From assembly GCF_003480915.1 (NCBI RefSeq), contig NZ_QUKD01000007.1, positions 251,442 to 315,441 on the forward strand: a DNA stretch of 64,000 bases, in the 5' to 3' direction. Positions 9,773-18,296 of this stretch are shown in pieces. Position 1 is the stretch's first letter. Every line of letters begins with the position of its first letter. The notes under the pieces are model-generated. The model was not told the DNA's origin. It worked only from the letters and a program-made list of their open reading frames with translations, and searched no databases. Both the position numbers and the translations under genes were made by a program. This DNA is from Parabacteroides sp. TM07-1AC. GTDB taxonomy: Bacteria > Bacteroidota > Bacteroidia > Bacteroidales > Tannerellaceae.

Positions 9773-10669
9773 TTAACCTCCTTCTTTTTTAGCTCTTGGA
9801 TGAGCATGATACACTTTTTTTAATTCCTCAAAGGTTGTATGTGTGTAAACGCTGGTTGAAGCCAAACTGCTGTGTCCTAACAATTCTTTCACAGCATTCA
9901 GCTCTGCTCCATTATTCAACATACTTGTTGCAAACGAATGTCTCAATACATGAGGGCTACGTTTCGCCAATGTTGGGATCTCCGACAGTTTCTTCTTTAC
10001 TATATTATAAACGATACCTGCCGATAATTGTTCCCCGTTTTTTCTTACAAAAAACCATCCGCTCTCCGAACCAACTTCACGATTTCGAACTTCAGTGTAT
10101 GCCTGTATTAAGTCATTTAATCCTTCTGCAAATGGAATCAACCGCTGCTTATTACGTTTACCTGTCACGCGTATCTGCATTGTTTCACAATCGACATCGG
10201 AATCATGGATTCCGATCAATTCCGAACGACGAATACCCGTATCATATAACATTTCAAGTATCAGGCGATTCCTTACACCTTCAAAATCCTCATCAAACCC
10301 ATCTCCATCCAACAAGAGTTCCATTTCCTTATCTCTGACGAAATAAGGCAACGGCTTCTTTGTTTTAGGCCCGGTAATTAACCTTAACGGGTTTACAGAG
10401 ATGCTTCCCTGCTTCATAAGGAATTTAAAAAAAGACTTCAAAGAACTTAATTTCCGATTGACCGATACAGGAGATATCTTCTCGTCCATCAAAGAGACAA
10501 TCCAACATCTGACTAAATCTGCATCGACTTCCTCCGGAACAAATCTGTTATCCTTATTCATTTTCACATACTCTTCAAACTGACGCAAATCTTTTGAATA
10601 AGCCTCTATCGTATAATTGGAATAATTCCTTTCATACCGAAGATAATCTAAAAATGAATCTATCAACAT
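9773..10669 (-). CDS. xerC: Tyrosine recombinase XerC/XerD
   Basis: Site-specific tyrosine recombinase of 298 aa, normal Xer length. The N-terminal SAM-like core-binding domain spans about 1-85. Catalytic residues are visible: R147/R148 in DTGIRRSE, K171, H240 and R243 in PHVLRHSFATSML, H266 in LLGHSSLASTSVYTH and the nucleophile Y275. Its place among housekeeping genes, with no phage genes nearby, fits chromosome-dimer resolution rather than a mobile integrase. A perfect 8-bp hairpin ends 6 nt before the start codon and may limit translation. XerC rather than XerD is the likelier label but cannot be settled from one gene. Confidence 0.88.
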   Translation of the reverse strand: MLIDSFLDYLRYERNYSNYTIEAYSKDLRQFEEYVKMNKDNRFVPEEVDADLVRCWIVSLMDEKISPVSVNRKLSSLKSFFKFLMKQGSISVNPLRLITGPKTKKPLPYFVRDKEMELLLDGDGFDEDFEGVRNRLILEMLYDTGIRRSELIGIHDSDVDCETMQIRVTGKRNKQRLIPFAEGLNDLIQAYTEVRNREVGSESGWFFVRKNGEQLSAGIVYNIVKKKLSEIPTLAKRSPHVLRHSFATSMLNNGAELNAVKELLGHSSLASTSVYTHTTFEELKKVYHAHPRAKKEGG

Positions 10670-10674
10670 ATCTG

Positions 10675-10698
10675 CGTTGCATCAACTTTTATGCAACG
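10675..10698 (-). other. Inverted repeat in the xerC translation-initiation region
   Basis: CGTTGCAT-caactttt-ATGCAACG, a perfect 8-bp stem with an 8-nt loop, ends 6 nt before the xerC ATG where a ribosome-binding site would lie. There is no T-run, so it is more likely a translation-level or processing element than a terminator. Confidence 0.5.
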
Positions 10699-10742
10699 AA
10701 AATAGGAATAAGAATTCAATAAAACAAGCCTGGTAGGATATT

Positions 10743-10934
10743 TTATTCTTCTACCTGCTGCAATTGCTGTACGTAAACCGCACGCATTGTTTGTTTTCTC
10801 TTTTCAACAGAAGGTTTTATAAAAGCCTGACGACTTCTCAGTTCTTTAACCACACCTGTTTTTTCGAACTTTCTTTTAAATTTCTTAAGCGCTTTCTCGA
10901 TGTTTTCGCCTTCTTTCAATGGAACTACGATCAT
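10743..10934 (-). CDS. rpsU: 30S ribosomal protein S21
   Basis: S21, 63 aa, the small basic 30S protein. MIVVPLKEGENIEKALKKFK and RKFEKTGVVKELRSRQAFIKP match the family throughout. In Bacteroidetes S21 belongs to the 30S site that sequesters the anti-Shine-Dalgarno sequence, so its level may influence translation of SD-containing mRNAs. It is first in rpsU-xerC-hpf, with a strong promoter about 46 bp upstream. Confidence 0.97.
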   Translation of the reverse strand: MIVVPLKEGENIEKALKKFKRKFEKTGVVKELRSRQAFIKPSVEKRKQTMRAVYVQQLQQVEE

Positions 10935-10979
10935 AATTTAATTATTTATTGTTTTTAATTATATCCTCAAAATGGGCAG

Positions 10980-11010
10980 CAAAATTACTGATTCTTTCGT
11001 TATTAGCAAA
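10980..11010 (-). promoter_or_regulatory. Promoter of rpsU-xerC-hpf
   Basis: Minus strand TTTG (11007-11010), 19-bp spacer, TAATTTTG (10980-10987): a full Bacteroidetes consensus promoter, giving an rpsU leader of about 40 nt. Confidence 0.8.
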
Positions 11011-11077
11011 ACTTTCGGAGAATAATTCGTATTTTTTCTTTTTCTATGAATGCTTTAACATACAGAAGCTCTGCAGG

Positions 11078-12127
11078 CTACAGCTTTAGACTCTCTTCGA
11101 ACGGAGGATAGGCAATCCCTTTTTCCGTAATAATAGCCGTTACCAGCTCATGAGAAGTCACATCAAAAGCCGGATTATATATATGTATATCATCCGGAGC
11201 CATCCGGTGTGTATACCACATCTCGGACACCTCTTCCGGAGCACGTTCTTCTATAATGATGGACTTTCCGTCCGGACATTGTTTATCTATTGTAGATGTA
11301 GGCCCCAATACATAAAAAGGGATACCATAATGACGGGCAAGTACGGCCACTCCCGAAGTCCCGATCTTATTCGCCACATCTCCGTTCATCGCTACCCGGT
11401 CACAGCCGACAACAACCGCCTGTACCCATCCTTTCTGCATGACAGACGAAGCCATATTATCACAAATAAGCGTAACATCCACGCCGGCGCGGTGCAACTC
11501 GTAAGCCGTAAGCCGGGCACCCTGCAATAAGGGACGTGTTTCATCTGCAAAAACCTTGAAACCATAGCCTCTCTCCTCCCCCAAATAAACCGGAGCCAAT
11601 GCTGTCCCATACTCAGAAACAGCCAGATGCCCTGCATTACAATGGGTCAGAATCCCCATACCCGGACGCAATAACGACAAGGCATATTCCCCGATACGCC
11701 GGCAAGCAGCAGCATCTTCTTCACGGATAGTTATCGCCTCATCGTGTAACAACTCTACCAACGTGGAGACTGTTGCCGAAACATTGTCAAGTACAACCTT
11801 TTCCATCCGCTCCAGGGATGCCACCAAATTAACTGCTGTAGGACGGGCTCCTGCCAGATACTCCTTTATACGGTGAAACTCCGTATAAAACTCATCAAAG
11901 GACGCAGCCTGTATCTGCCTGCTGCAAACATATATTCCATAAGCGGCTGCAACACCGATCGCCGGTGCTCCGCGTACTTTCAATTTATAAATCGCATCCC
12001 ATATCTCTTCCGCCGAAGAAAGCTCCAAATAAGATTCTTCAGCCGGTAGTCGGGTTTGGTCCAGTATCACGACAGCATTCAGGTCATCTCTGAGACGGAC
12101 AGTTTTCAAATCTGTTATATTCTTCAT
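11078..12127 (-). CDS. mtnA: S-methyl-5-thioribose-1-phosphate isomerase
   Basis: MtnA (349 aa) converts 5-methylthioribose-1-phosphate to the ribulose form in methionine salvage. The RGAPAIGVAAAYG block (52-64), the active-site cysteine C163 in GILTHCNAGHLA, the DETRPLLQGARLTAYEL segment (from 195) and the catalytic aspartate D243 in GCDRVAMNGDVANKIGT are all present. Related eIF2B-type subunits lack the C/D pair, so the isomerase call is favoured. It lies 15 nt after a lipoprotein gene; no other methionine-salvage gene is in the window. Confidence 0.92.
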   Translation of the reverse strand: MKNITDLKTVRLRDDLNAVVILDQTRLPAEESYLELSSAEEIWDAIYKLKVRGAPAIGVAAAYGIYVCSRQIQAASFDEFYTEFHRIKEYLAGARPTAVNLVASLERMEKVVLDNVSATVSTLVELLHDEAITIREEDAAACRRIGEYALSLLRPGMGILTHCNAGHLAVSEYGTALAPVYLGEERGYGFKVFADETRPLLQGARLTAYELHRAGVDVTLICDNMASSVMQKGWVQAVVVGCDRVAMNGDVANKIGTSGVAVLARHYGIPFYVLGPTSTIDKQCPDGKSIIIEERAPEEVSEMWYTHRMAPDDIHIYNPAFDVTSHELVTAIITEKGIAYPPFEESLKL

Positions 12128-12142
12128 TTATATATAATGGTT

Positions 12143-13018
12143 TTAATACCCATTGGGGGCTAACGTCGATTCTATGACGATACCGGCAGCTCCGATCGCT
12201 ACTGCACCGACAATCAGACCGGCATTCGCACCCTTCACATTATGAACATAAAAAAAGTCACCGGCTTGTTTCTTTCCGGCATCAAAAGATGCAGGTGTCA
12301 CATTTCCGGTCTTGATCAGTTGGGATACATAGAAACTACTTTCAAAAGTAGAGTATTTTCTTTTCCCACCATCATGATCAGCAGTATAAAGGCTCAAATA
12401 GCTTCTGAAAGCTAACGGAGTATTTTCTTCTGTAAATTTCTTTACTCTCACATTTACCACACTGGAGTTCGATTTTGCAAATTTCTGCTTGCTGTACTGA
12501 TCCTTCGGTATACGGTCAAACGGGAAATTCGACAATCTTAAAGGTGTAGATTCCACTTTCGACTTAGGAGGAATAAAACTCACTCCCTTAGGCAATGCGA
12601 TTTCACCGGCAAACGATCCGCCGGAATAACCGTCCGAAATGCTGTAGTTTCTGCTCCATCGATACGTATCTCCGGAATAAGAAGACTCCGTCTGCCCCTG
12701 GATAGGTGCTTTTTCCTGATAATAACTGGTAGCCACATCGTCTATAATCAAAGCGGAACGCTGCCAGTCTACAAACAAAGGCTCATCCGTCTTATTATAT
12801 ACGGTAATAGAGATCGGTGCATTTTCACCGTAGAAACAATAAGAGATGAATACACTGTCATTTTCTATGACAAAATCTTTGTCTTCATTTTTCTCACCTA
12901 TCGTATCATTCGATTCCAAAACAGAATAATAGTACGAAGAACAGGAGCTCATACAAAACAGAGCAACAACGCTTAACGCCAACAACATTCTTTTCATGAC
13001 CATCCGATTAAGTAACAT
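12143..13018 (-). CDS. Lipoprotein of unknown function
   Basis: Not recognised as a known family. The 291-aa product starts with a charged N terminus, a hydrophobic stretch and a lipobox-like CMSSC (lipidated Cys about 26), so it should be exported and anchored. The middle is rich in beta-type residues with repeated Ser/Tyr (SSYSGDTYRWSRNYSISDGY); the C-terminal 30 residues contain a glycine/alanine hydrophobic segment (GLIVGAVAIGAAGIVIE) that could be membrane-seated. It precedes mtnA in an apparent operon. The first ATG lies only 4 nt after a -7 box, so translation may be leaderless; Met6 or Met8 are alternative starts that would still keep the lipobox. Confidence 0.7.
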   Translation of the reverse strand: MLLNRMVMKRMLLALSVVALFCMSSCSSYYYSVLESNDTIGEKNEDKDFVIENDSVFISYCFYGENAPISITVYNKTDEPLFVDWQRSALIIDDVATSYYQEKAPIQGQTESSYSGDTYRWSRNYSISDGYSGGSFAGEIALPKGVSFIPPKSKVESTPLRLSNFPFDRIPKDQYSKQKFAKSNSSVVNVRVKKFTEENTPLAFRSYLSLYTADHDGGKRKYSTFESSFYVSQLIKTGNVTPASFDAGKKQAGDFFYVHNVKGANAGLIVGAVAIGAAGIVIESTLAPNGY

Positions 13019-13022
13019 CCAA

Positions 13023-13030
13023 CAAATATA
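13023..13030 (-). promoter_or_regulatory. -7 box abutting the lipoprotein start codon
   Basis: TATATTTG on the minus strand, 4 nt before the ATG at 13016-13018. No TTTG is found at the expected -33 spacing, so the assignment is tentative. Confidence 0.45.
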
Positions 13031-13198
13031 TCATTTTTATATTTAATAGACAGCATATAGGTCCAAAACCCCTACTTTTATTTGAACTATCTCCAGTCAG
13101 GGACAACCTTTTTTATTACTAAGCATAAACCGAGTCAACCTATTTTATATATTAGACAGAATGCAGTCAACTAAAATCGTGAAACTACAGCAAGAATA

Positions 13199-13290
13199 GT
13201 TCCATATATTGTGAAACTAAAGTTCCATATATTATGAAATAAAAGTTTCGTATATTGTGAAACAAAAGTTACATATAATATGAAACTCTT
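13199..13290. repeat. Array A: four 23-bp dyad units
   Basis: Four head-to-tail units begin at 13199, 13222, 13245 and 13268. Each follows the pattern GTTnC-N9-10-GAAAC/T, for example GTTTC-gtatattgt-GAAAC in unit 3, so each has its own short dyad. No coding frame fits a 23-nt period. It lies in the 397-bp divergent gap between the lipoprotein gene and the aminopeptidase gene. Nothing else was recognised in that gap beyond the dyad at 13318 and the two -7 boxes. Confidence 0.85.
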
Positions 13291-13317
13291 CCGGAACTAA
13301 CTCTTCGGAACAACTCT

Positions 13318-13338
13318 TCCCGATATGCCTTATCGGGA
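13318..13338. other. Inverted repeat upstream of aminopeptidase P
   Basis: TCCCGATA-tgcct-TATCGGGA, a perfect 8-bp stem with a 5-nt loop, about 40 bp upstream of the -7 box of the aminopeptidase gene. It has no following T-run, so an operator or RNA structure is possible; the function is unknown. Confidence 0.5.
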
Positions 13339-13375
13339 TTTCCAGACTAAAAAAACTATTTCTCCGATATTTTAT

Positions 13376-13383
13376 TAACTTTG
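13376..13383 (+). promoter_or_regulatory. -7 box of the aminopeptidase P operon
   Basis: TAACTTTG, 32 nt before the ATG. No good TTTG is seen at the -33 spacing. Confidence 0.5.
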
Positions 13384-13415
13384 CCAATAGTAACGTTGAC
13401 TAAAACAATAATGCG

Positions 13416-15203
13416 ATGAAAACAAACATTCAGGAACGTATCGCCGCTCTTAGAGAAGCGATGAAAGAAAAAAATATAGATGCTTATATCATTCCCAGTT
13501 CAGATCCTCATCTGAGCGAATATCCTGCCGACCGCTGGAAATCACGCGAATGGATTTCCGGTTTTGACGGTTCAGCCGGAACTGTGGTCATAACCGCAGA
13601 TAAGGCTGGATTATGGACTGACTCCCGCTATTTCCTGCAAGCCGGCATCCAACTGGAAGGGACTGGTATCGAACTTTATAAAATGGCTTTGCCGGAAACG
13701 CCGACTATTCCCGACTTTCTGCTCCACGAACTACAAAACGGACAAACAGTCGGAATGGACGGACAAACCTACAGCGTGACCGATGCCGCCCAACTGGAAA
13801 GGACACTGAATCGGAAAGGAATCAAACTGGAAGCATCCTACGATCTGATCGATCAGGTATGGAAAGACCGGCCTGCCATCCCCGGCAATCCGTTATTCGA
13901 AATGCCGGTAGAACTGAGCGGTAAATCCGTTCGCGAAAAACTGGATGAAATCAATAACCAGCTACGTAAGCAAGGAGCCGACAGCCTTATCATTGCTGCC
14001 CTCGATGAAGTTGCCTGGACGTTCAATATACGCGGGACAGATGTCACATACAACCCCGTGGTGATCAGTTACGCATTTGTATCGGAAGAAGAGAGCGTAC
14101 TTTTTATCGATCCCCGAAAGATCACAGCGGAAGCAGCAGAGCATCTCAAAAAAGAGGGAGTCACTTTGGCTGATTATACGATGATACAGAAATACCTTTC
14201 CCGGCTTCCGGAAACAAGCTCCGTATTCATCGATCCGTCTAAAACGAATCTCTCACTTTACAATGCATTACCTAAAGGTTGTAAAATAGTAGAAGACATC
14301 ACACCTGCCAATCATCTGAAAAGCAGTAAGAATGAAACTGAAATAAAAGGATTCCGTAATGCCGTAGTGAAAGACGGTATTGCATTGACCCGTTTCTACA
14401 TTTGGCTGGAAAAGAAATTAGCAGCAGGAGAAAAAGTAACCGAACTCAGCGCTTCAGCCCGCCTGACGGCTTTACGGGCAGAACAACCGCAGTATATCAT
14501 GGACAGTTTTGAAACGATCTGCGGATATGCTGACCACGGAGCAATTGTTCATTATGCAGCCACACCCGAAACCGATTCGGAAATAAAAGCTGACAACATG
14601 CTCCTGATGGATTCCGGAGCCCAGTATCTGGACGGAACCACCGACATCACCCGTACAATTGCTTTAGGCGAACCGACCGAGCAAATGAAAAAAGATTTTA
14701 CCCGTGTTTTAAAAGGAACAATCGGCATTGCCAAATGTAAATTTCCGGCAGGAGCGAAAGGCGTACAACTGGATATCCTCGCGCGGAAAGCATTATGGGA
14801 TGCAGGTATTAATTACCTGCACGGAACAGGGCACGGAATCGGTCATTGCCTGAATGTACACGAAGGTCCGCAGAGCATCCGCATGGAACTGAATCCTATC
14901 CCGCTAAAACCGGGTATGGTAATCAGTGACGAGCCCGCCATGTACAGAACCGGCGAATACGGTATCCGGACAGAGAATATGGTACTCGTTCGCGAAGACA
15001 GCGAAACGGAATATGGCAAATTCTACGGATTCGACACGCTGACCCTATGCTACATCGATACGAAACTGATCATCGTTCCGATGTTGTCCGTTAGAGAACG
15101 CGCCTGGATAAACAAATATCACCAAATGGTGTACGACTTGTTAAGTCCGCATCTGAACGAAGATGAAAAGACCTGGTTAAAAGAGAAAACAGCAGAAATC
15201 TAA
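13416..15203 (+). CDS. M24B metallopeptidase, aminopeptidase P family
   Basis: A 595-aa Xaa-Pro aminopeptidase of the long three-domain type: two creatinase-like N-terminal domains (about 1-300, with AYIIPSSDPHLSEYPADRW and SGFDGSAGTVVIT) and a C-terminal pita-bread domain (about 305-530). Metal ligands are visible in LLMDSGAQYLDGTTDITRT (two Asp), GTGHGIGHCLNVHEGP (His), VISDEPAMY (Glu) and IRTENMVLV (Glu). It removes N-terminal residues preceding proline. There is no signal peptide, so it is cytoplasmic. It appears to head a short operon with the carbonic-anhydrase-like and hydrolase genes. Confidence 0.93.
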   Translation: MKTNIQERIAALREAMKEKNIDAYIIPSSDPHLSEYPADRWKSREWISGFDGSAGTVVITADKAGLWTDSRYFLQAGIQLEGTGIELYKMALPETPTIPDFLLHELQNGQTVGMDGQTYSVTDAAQLERTLNRKGIKLEASYDLIDQVWKDRPAIPGNPLFEMPVELSGKSVREKLDEINNQLRKQGADSLIIAALDEVAWTFNIRGTDVTYNPVVISYAFVSEEESVLFIDPRKITAEAAEHLKKEGVTLADYTMIQKYLSRLPETSSVFIDPSKTNLSLYNALPKGCKIVEDITPANHLKSSKNETEIKGFRNAVVKDGIALTRFYIWLEKKLAAGEKVTELSASARLTALRAEQPQYIMDSFETICGYADHGAIVHYAATPETDSEIKADNMLLMDSGAQYLDGTTDITRTIALGEPTEQMKKDFTRVLKGTIGIAKCKFPAGAKGVQLDILARKALWDAGINYLHGTGHGIGHCLNVHEGPQSIRMELNPIPLKPGMVISDEPAMYRTGEYGIRTENMVLVREDSETEYGKFYGFDTLTLCYIDTKLIIVPMLSVRERAWINKYHQMVYDLLSPHLNEDEKTWLKEKTAEI

Positions 15204-15204
15204 T

Positions 15205-15287
15205 CAGTTGACAATGGATAATTGACAATTGACAATTAGTTGTCGCTGTCTTTTCATTGTCAATTGTCCATTGTTAATTGTCAATTG
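15205..15287. repeat. Inverted repeat built from TTGACAAT units
   Basis: An 83-bp element in the gap between aminopeptidase P and the hexapeptide protein. Two arms of about 32 bp, made of repeated TTGACAAT/ATTGTCAA, face each other around a loop of about 19 nt. The same vocabulary recurs inside the cobalamin riboswitch at 36421-36486, so it looks like one copy of a dispersed family. It would fold as a long hairpin in the operon mRNA. Confidence 0.8.
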
Positions 15288-15294
15288 AATAATT

Positions 15295-15819
15295 ATGGCA
15301 ATAATAAAATCAGTCAGAGGCTTTACCCCCAAGATCGGTAAAGACACATTTTTAGCAGACAACGCCGCCATCATCGGCGATGTCGAAATAGGAGACGGTT
15401 GCAGCATCTGGTTCGGTACCGTACTCCGTGGTGACGTAAATTCAATCCGTATCGGCAACGGAGTGAACATACAGGATGGTTCCGTCCTGCATACACTGTA
15501 TGAGAAATCGACCATCGAGATCGGCGACGATGTCTCGGTAGGACATAATGTAACTATCCACGGTGCCAAAATCTGTAACGGTGCACTGATTGGAATGGGG
15601 TCTGTCGTGCTCGATCATGCAGTGATCGGTGAAGGGGCGATTGTGGCTGCCGGATCAGTCGTTCTGAGCAAGACAATCGTTGAACCGGGCAGTATCTACG
15701 CCGGCGTACCGGCTAAATTCGTAAAGAAGGTAGACCCGGAACAGGCCAAAGAGATCAACCAAAAGATTGCAAAAAACTACCACATGTATGCAAGCTGGTA
15801 TAAAGAAGATTCAGAATAA
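15295..15819 (+). CDS. Gamma-carbonic-anhydrase family hexapeptide protein
   Basis: A 174-aa left-handed beta-helix protein with hexapeptide repeats (IGDVEIGDGCSIWFGTVLRG and IEIGDDVSVGHNVTIHGAKI). The three zinc-binding histidines of gamma-class carbonic anhydrases are in place: H66 (SVLHTLYE), H84 and H89 (GHNVTIHG). Family members (YrdA/CaiE/PaaY) range from true carbonic anhydrases to proteins without shown activity, so metal binding is likely and the reaction is inferred. It follows the aminopeptidase gene and its stop codon directly abuts the next ATG. Confidence 0.88.
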   Translation: MAIIKSVRGFTPKIGKDTFLADNAAIIGDVEIGDGCSIWFGTVLRGDVNSIRIGNGVNIQDGSVLHTLYEKSTIEIGDDVSVGHNVTIHGAKICNGALIGMGSVVLDHAVIGEGAIVAAGSVVLSKTIVEPGSIYAGVPAKFVKKVDPEQAKEINQKIAKNYHMYASWYKEDSE

Positions 15820-16983
15820 ATGAAAAAGACAGGATGGGCAATACTACTGGCTCTATGTTGTATCGGAGGCTATCTGGTATTGCCCTCCAATTATTATCTG
15901 CGGCGTGCCCTTATTCACCTGCTCCCGAAGATCGACCAGTATCCGATCTTTGAAAACCGGACAGTGAAAGCTAGTAACCCACATCCCTGGGCGGAGGCGG
16001 AAGCATACAATAAATTATCCATTCCGGAAAAATACCTGCCCGTGTTCGAAGACCTGGGAACCGTAGCCTTTGTCATCATCAAAGACAGTTCCTTACTTTT
16101 TGAACAGTACTGGGAAGGTTATTCCCCTCAATCGCACAGCAACTCATTTTCTATGGCCAAAAGTATCGTATCGCTGGCCATCGGATGTGCCATAGACGAC
16201 GGTTTTATTAAAAATGTAGATCAGCCGGTCAGCGACTTCTACCCGAAATTTAAAGGTTACAACGGCAAGACGTTAACACTCCGTCACTTACTGACAATGA
16301 GTGCGGGTGTCGACTTTGACGAGGCTTATTCTTCCCCCTTCTCTCCCACTACAAAGCTGTATTACGGGGATGACCTGCAAAAGATCGCTTTAGGTATGAA
16401 GGAAATAGAAGAACCGGGTGTCAACTTCATCTATCAGAGCGGTGTCACGCAGTTACTGTCCCTTATCGTCGAAAAAGCGACCGGTGAAAATATAAGTTCA
16501 TATGTTTCAAGAAAATTATGGACTCCGATAAACGCAGAAGAAGATGCCCTTTGGAGCCTGGATAAAAAAGAGGGTATCGAAAAAGCATATTGCTGCTTCA
16601 ACAGCAACGCCCGCGACTTCGCCCGTTTCGGTCAACTGATATTAAACAAAGGAAGCTGGAACGGAAAACAGCTCGTTTCCGAATCATACATAAAAGAGGC
16701 TACAACACCGGATACCAGTCTGGTATTTAAAGAATACAATGAAAAGAACCATTGTTACGGTTTTCAGTTCTGGCATCTGACTTATAAGAATCTGGAAATT
16801 CCTTATATGCGGGGTATTCTGGGACAGTATATTTTTGCCATCCCGGAACTGAATGCCGTAGTCGTACGCCTGGGGCATAAACGCAGCGACACACGCACTT
16901 CCCAACATTACCCGGACGATATCGACACATGGCTGGGAGCTGCTATGGAGATCATTCAAAAGTCAAATAATAAATCAGAATAA
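15820..16983 (+). CDS. Serine hydrolase of the beta-lactamase (class C) family
   Basis: A 387-aa protein with an N-terminal membrane anchor or signal segment (about 5-21) and a class C beta-lactamase/esterase fold. The catalytic SxxK is S111-M-A-K114, and YQSGVTQ supplies the second (YxS/N) motif; the third motif is less clear (LGHKRSD region). Such Bacteroidales proteins act as periplasmic esterases or D-aminopeptidases more often than as true beta-lactamases, so no antibiotic resistance is claimed. Its ATG immediately follows the stop of the carbonic-anhydrase-like gene, which implies translational coupling. Confidence 0.85.
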   Translation: MKKTGWAILLALCCIGGYLVLPSNYYLRRALIHLLPKIDQYPIFENRTVKASNPHPWAEAEAYNKLSIPEKYLPVFEDLGTVAFVIIKDSSLLFEQYWEGYSPQSHSNSFSMAKSIVSLAIGCAIDDGFIKNVDQPVSDFYPKFKGYNGKTLTLRHLLTMSAGVDFDEAYSSPFSPTTKLYYGDDLQKIALGMKEIEEPGVNFIYQSGVTQLLSLIVEKATGENISSYVSRKLWTPINAEEDALWSLDKKEGIEKAYCCFNSNARDFARFGQLILNKGSWNGKQLVSESYIKEATTPDTSLVFKEYNEKNHCYGFQFWHLTYKNLEIPYMRGILGQYIFAIPELNAVVVRLGHKRSDTRTSQHYPDDIDTWLGAAMEIIQKSNNKSE

Positions 16984-17004
16984 ACATACTAAATTAAACA
17001 ACAA

Positions 17005-18120
17005 ATGAAGAAAACAGTTTTTACTGCGCCAATGGCAGCATTGTTACTCCTTTCTTGTGCACAAGCGCCACAGGAGAAAGGAAAAGAGATTACTTACACG
17101 CCGCAGGCTCCTTACAATCCTCCGACGTATGTATGTTATAAAGCGCCGGCTCCGATCAAGATAGATGGAAAAATGTCCCCCGAAGAATGGGATGCCATCC
17201 CCTGGACTACGGACTTTGTCGATATCGAAGGCGACAAACGCCCCAAACCCCTCTTGCAGACACGGGCCAAAATGGCTTACGACGACAAGGGCATGTATTT
17301 CGCAGTCCTGATGGAAGAGCCCCACGTATGGGCTACGATCACGGAACACGATGCCGTAATCTATCAGGATAACGATTTTGAGATATTCCTCAATCCGACA
17401 AACGACACACACAATTATCTCGAATACGAGGTAAATGCTTTGGGAACGGAATGGGACCTGTATCTGAGCAAACCGTATCGCGACAATCCACAAGTACTGA
17501 ATAACTGGGAATTTGCAGGTATGAAATCAGCAGTTTACGTAGATGGCACACTGAATAATCCGAAAGACACCGACAAATCGTGGAGCGTAGAGGTCTTTAT
17601 TCCCTGGTCATCGATTTATCAGGTAGCAAGAGGGAAAAAGGCTCCTACTGCTGGTGAACATATCCGCACAAACTTCTCCCGTGTAGAATGGACCACAGAG
17701 GTACAGGACGGCAAGTATGTAAAAGTTCCCATCAAAGGGGAAGACAAAATACGCGAATACAACTGGGTATGGGCTCCGACCGGTGTTATCAATATCCACA
17801 TGCCTGAATACTGGGGATTTGTACAGATCTCGGATAAGGTTGCCGGAACAGGTGAAACTCCATTTGTTACAGATCCGAATGATGAAGTAAAATGGCTTCT
17901 ACGTAACCTGTATTACCGTCAGAACGAGTATGCAGCGACATTCGGCGAATATGCTCCATCTGTAGCAGCTCTCAAACCCGAAGAATTATGTCCAGCTGAA
18001 CAAGCAAAGCAGATCAGTCTGTTCAATACTCCTTCCATGTATGAAATCACATTACCCGGCACAGACGGTACTATTTGGCATATCAGACAGGATGGCTTGG
18101 TTTGGGCTTCTAAGAAATAA
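17005..18120 (+). CDS. Carbohydrate-binding family 9-like lipoprotein
   Basis: A 371-aa exported lipoprotein (lipobox LLLSC, Cys18). The body matches the CBM9-like/DOMON domain found in many Bacteroidetes surface proteins: YKAPAPIKIDGKMSPEEWDA at the start, MAYDDKGMYFAVLMEEP in the middle, and VYQDNDFEIFLNP-type ligand-strand sequence (here IYQDNDFEIFLNPTNDTHNY). The C-terminal 100 residues are predicted mostly helical with no known motif. It probably binds a glycan or phenolic ligand at the cell surface. The gene starts 21 nt after the hydrolase gene and is followed by a large palindrome that could end transcription. Confidence 0.82.
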   Translation: MKKTVFTAPMAALLLLSCAQAPQEKGKEITYTPQAPYNPPTYVCYKAPAPIKIDGKMSPEEWDAIPWTTDFVDIEGDKRPKPLLQTRAKMAYDDKGMYFAVLMEEPHVWATITEHDAVIYQDNDFEIFLNPTNDTHNYLEYEVNALGTEWDLYLSKPYRDNPQVLNNWEFAGMKSAVYVDGTLNNPKDTDKSWSVEVFIPWSSIYQVARGKKAPTAGEHIRTNFSRVEWTTEVQDGKYVKVPIKGEDKIREYNWVWAPTGVINIHMPEYWGFVQISDKVAGTGETPFVTDPNDEVKWLLRNLYYRQNEYAATFGEYAPSVAALKPEELCPAEQAKQISLFNTPSMYEITLPGTDGTIWHIRQDGLVWASKK

Positions 18121-18157
18121 ATAAGTAATGATTTAGAAAGATATGAACTATTTTAAT

Positions 18158-18262
18158 AAGAACCAGGAACTCGGATGACGCGGATTAGGCGGATCAAAAC
18201 GGATTAAATGATCCGATCCGTTCAAATCCGCTCAATCCGCGTCATCCGAGTTCCTGGTTCTT
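18158..18262. repeat. Large interspersed palindrome, GGATGACGCGG family (copy 1)
   Basis: A 105-bp near-perfect inverted repeat. The arms start AAGAACCAGGAACTCGGATG and include GACGCGGATT and GGCGGAT, with ATCCGC-rich complements, and T-rich sequence follows the 3' arm. It lies between the CBM9-like gene and the HAD gene and could serve as a terminator. Its left-arm core (CGGATTAGGCGGATCAAAAC) is repeated at 63905-63942, so this is a dispersed element. Confidence 0.88.
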
Positions 18263-18296
18263 TTATTGTGACAAATAGATTCAAAATTGACAATAA

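Noticed and set aside
9773..10669. Integrase of a mobile element
   Set aside because: The gene is housekeeping Xer length, sits between rpsU and hpf, and has no phage, conjugation or attachment-site sequence nearby.
15204..15569. A 121-residue minus-strand frame antisense to the carbonic-anhydrase-like gene
   Set aside because: The end is translated repeat (TTGACAAT units) and the rest is antisense to a well-supported gene.
15820..16983. Beta-lactamase resistance gene
   Set aside because: The SxxK fold is shared with esterases and peptidases and the context is not resistance-related, so only a hydrolase call is supported.
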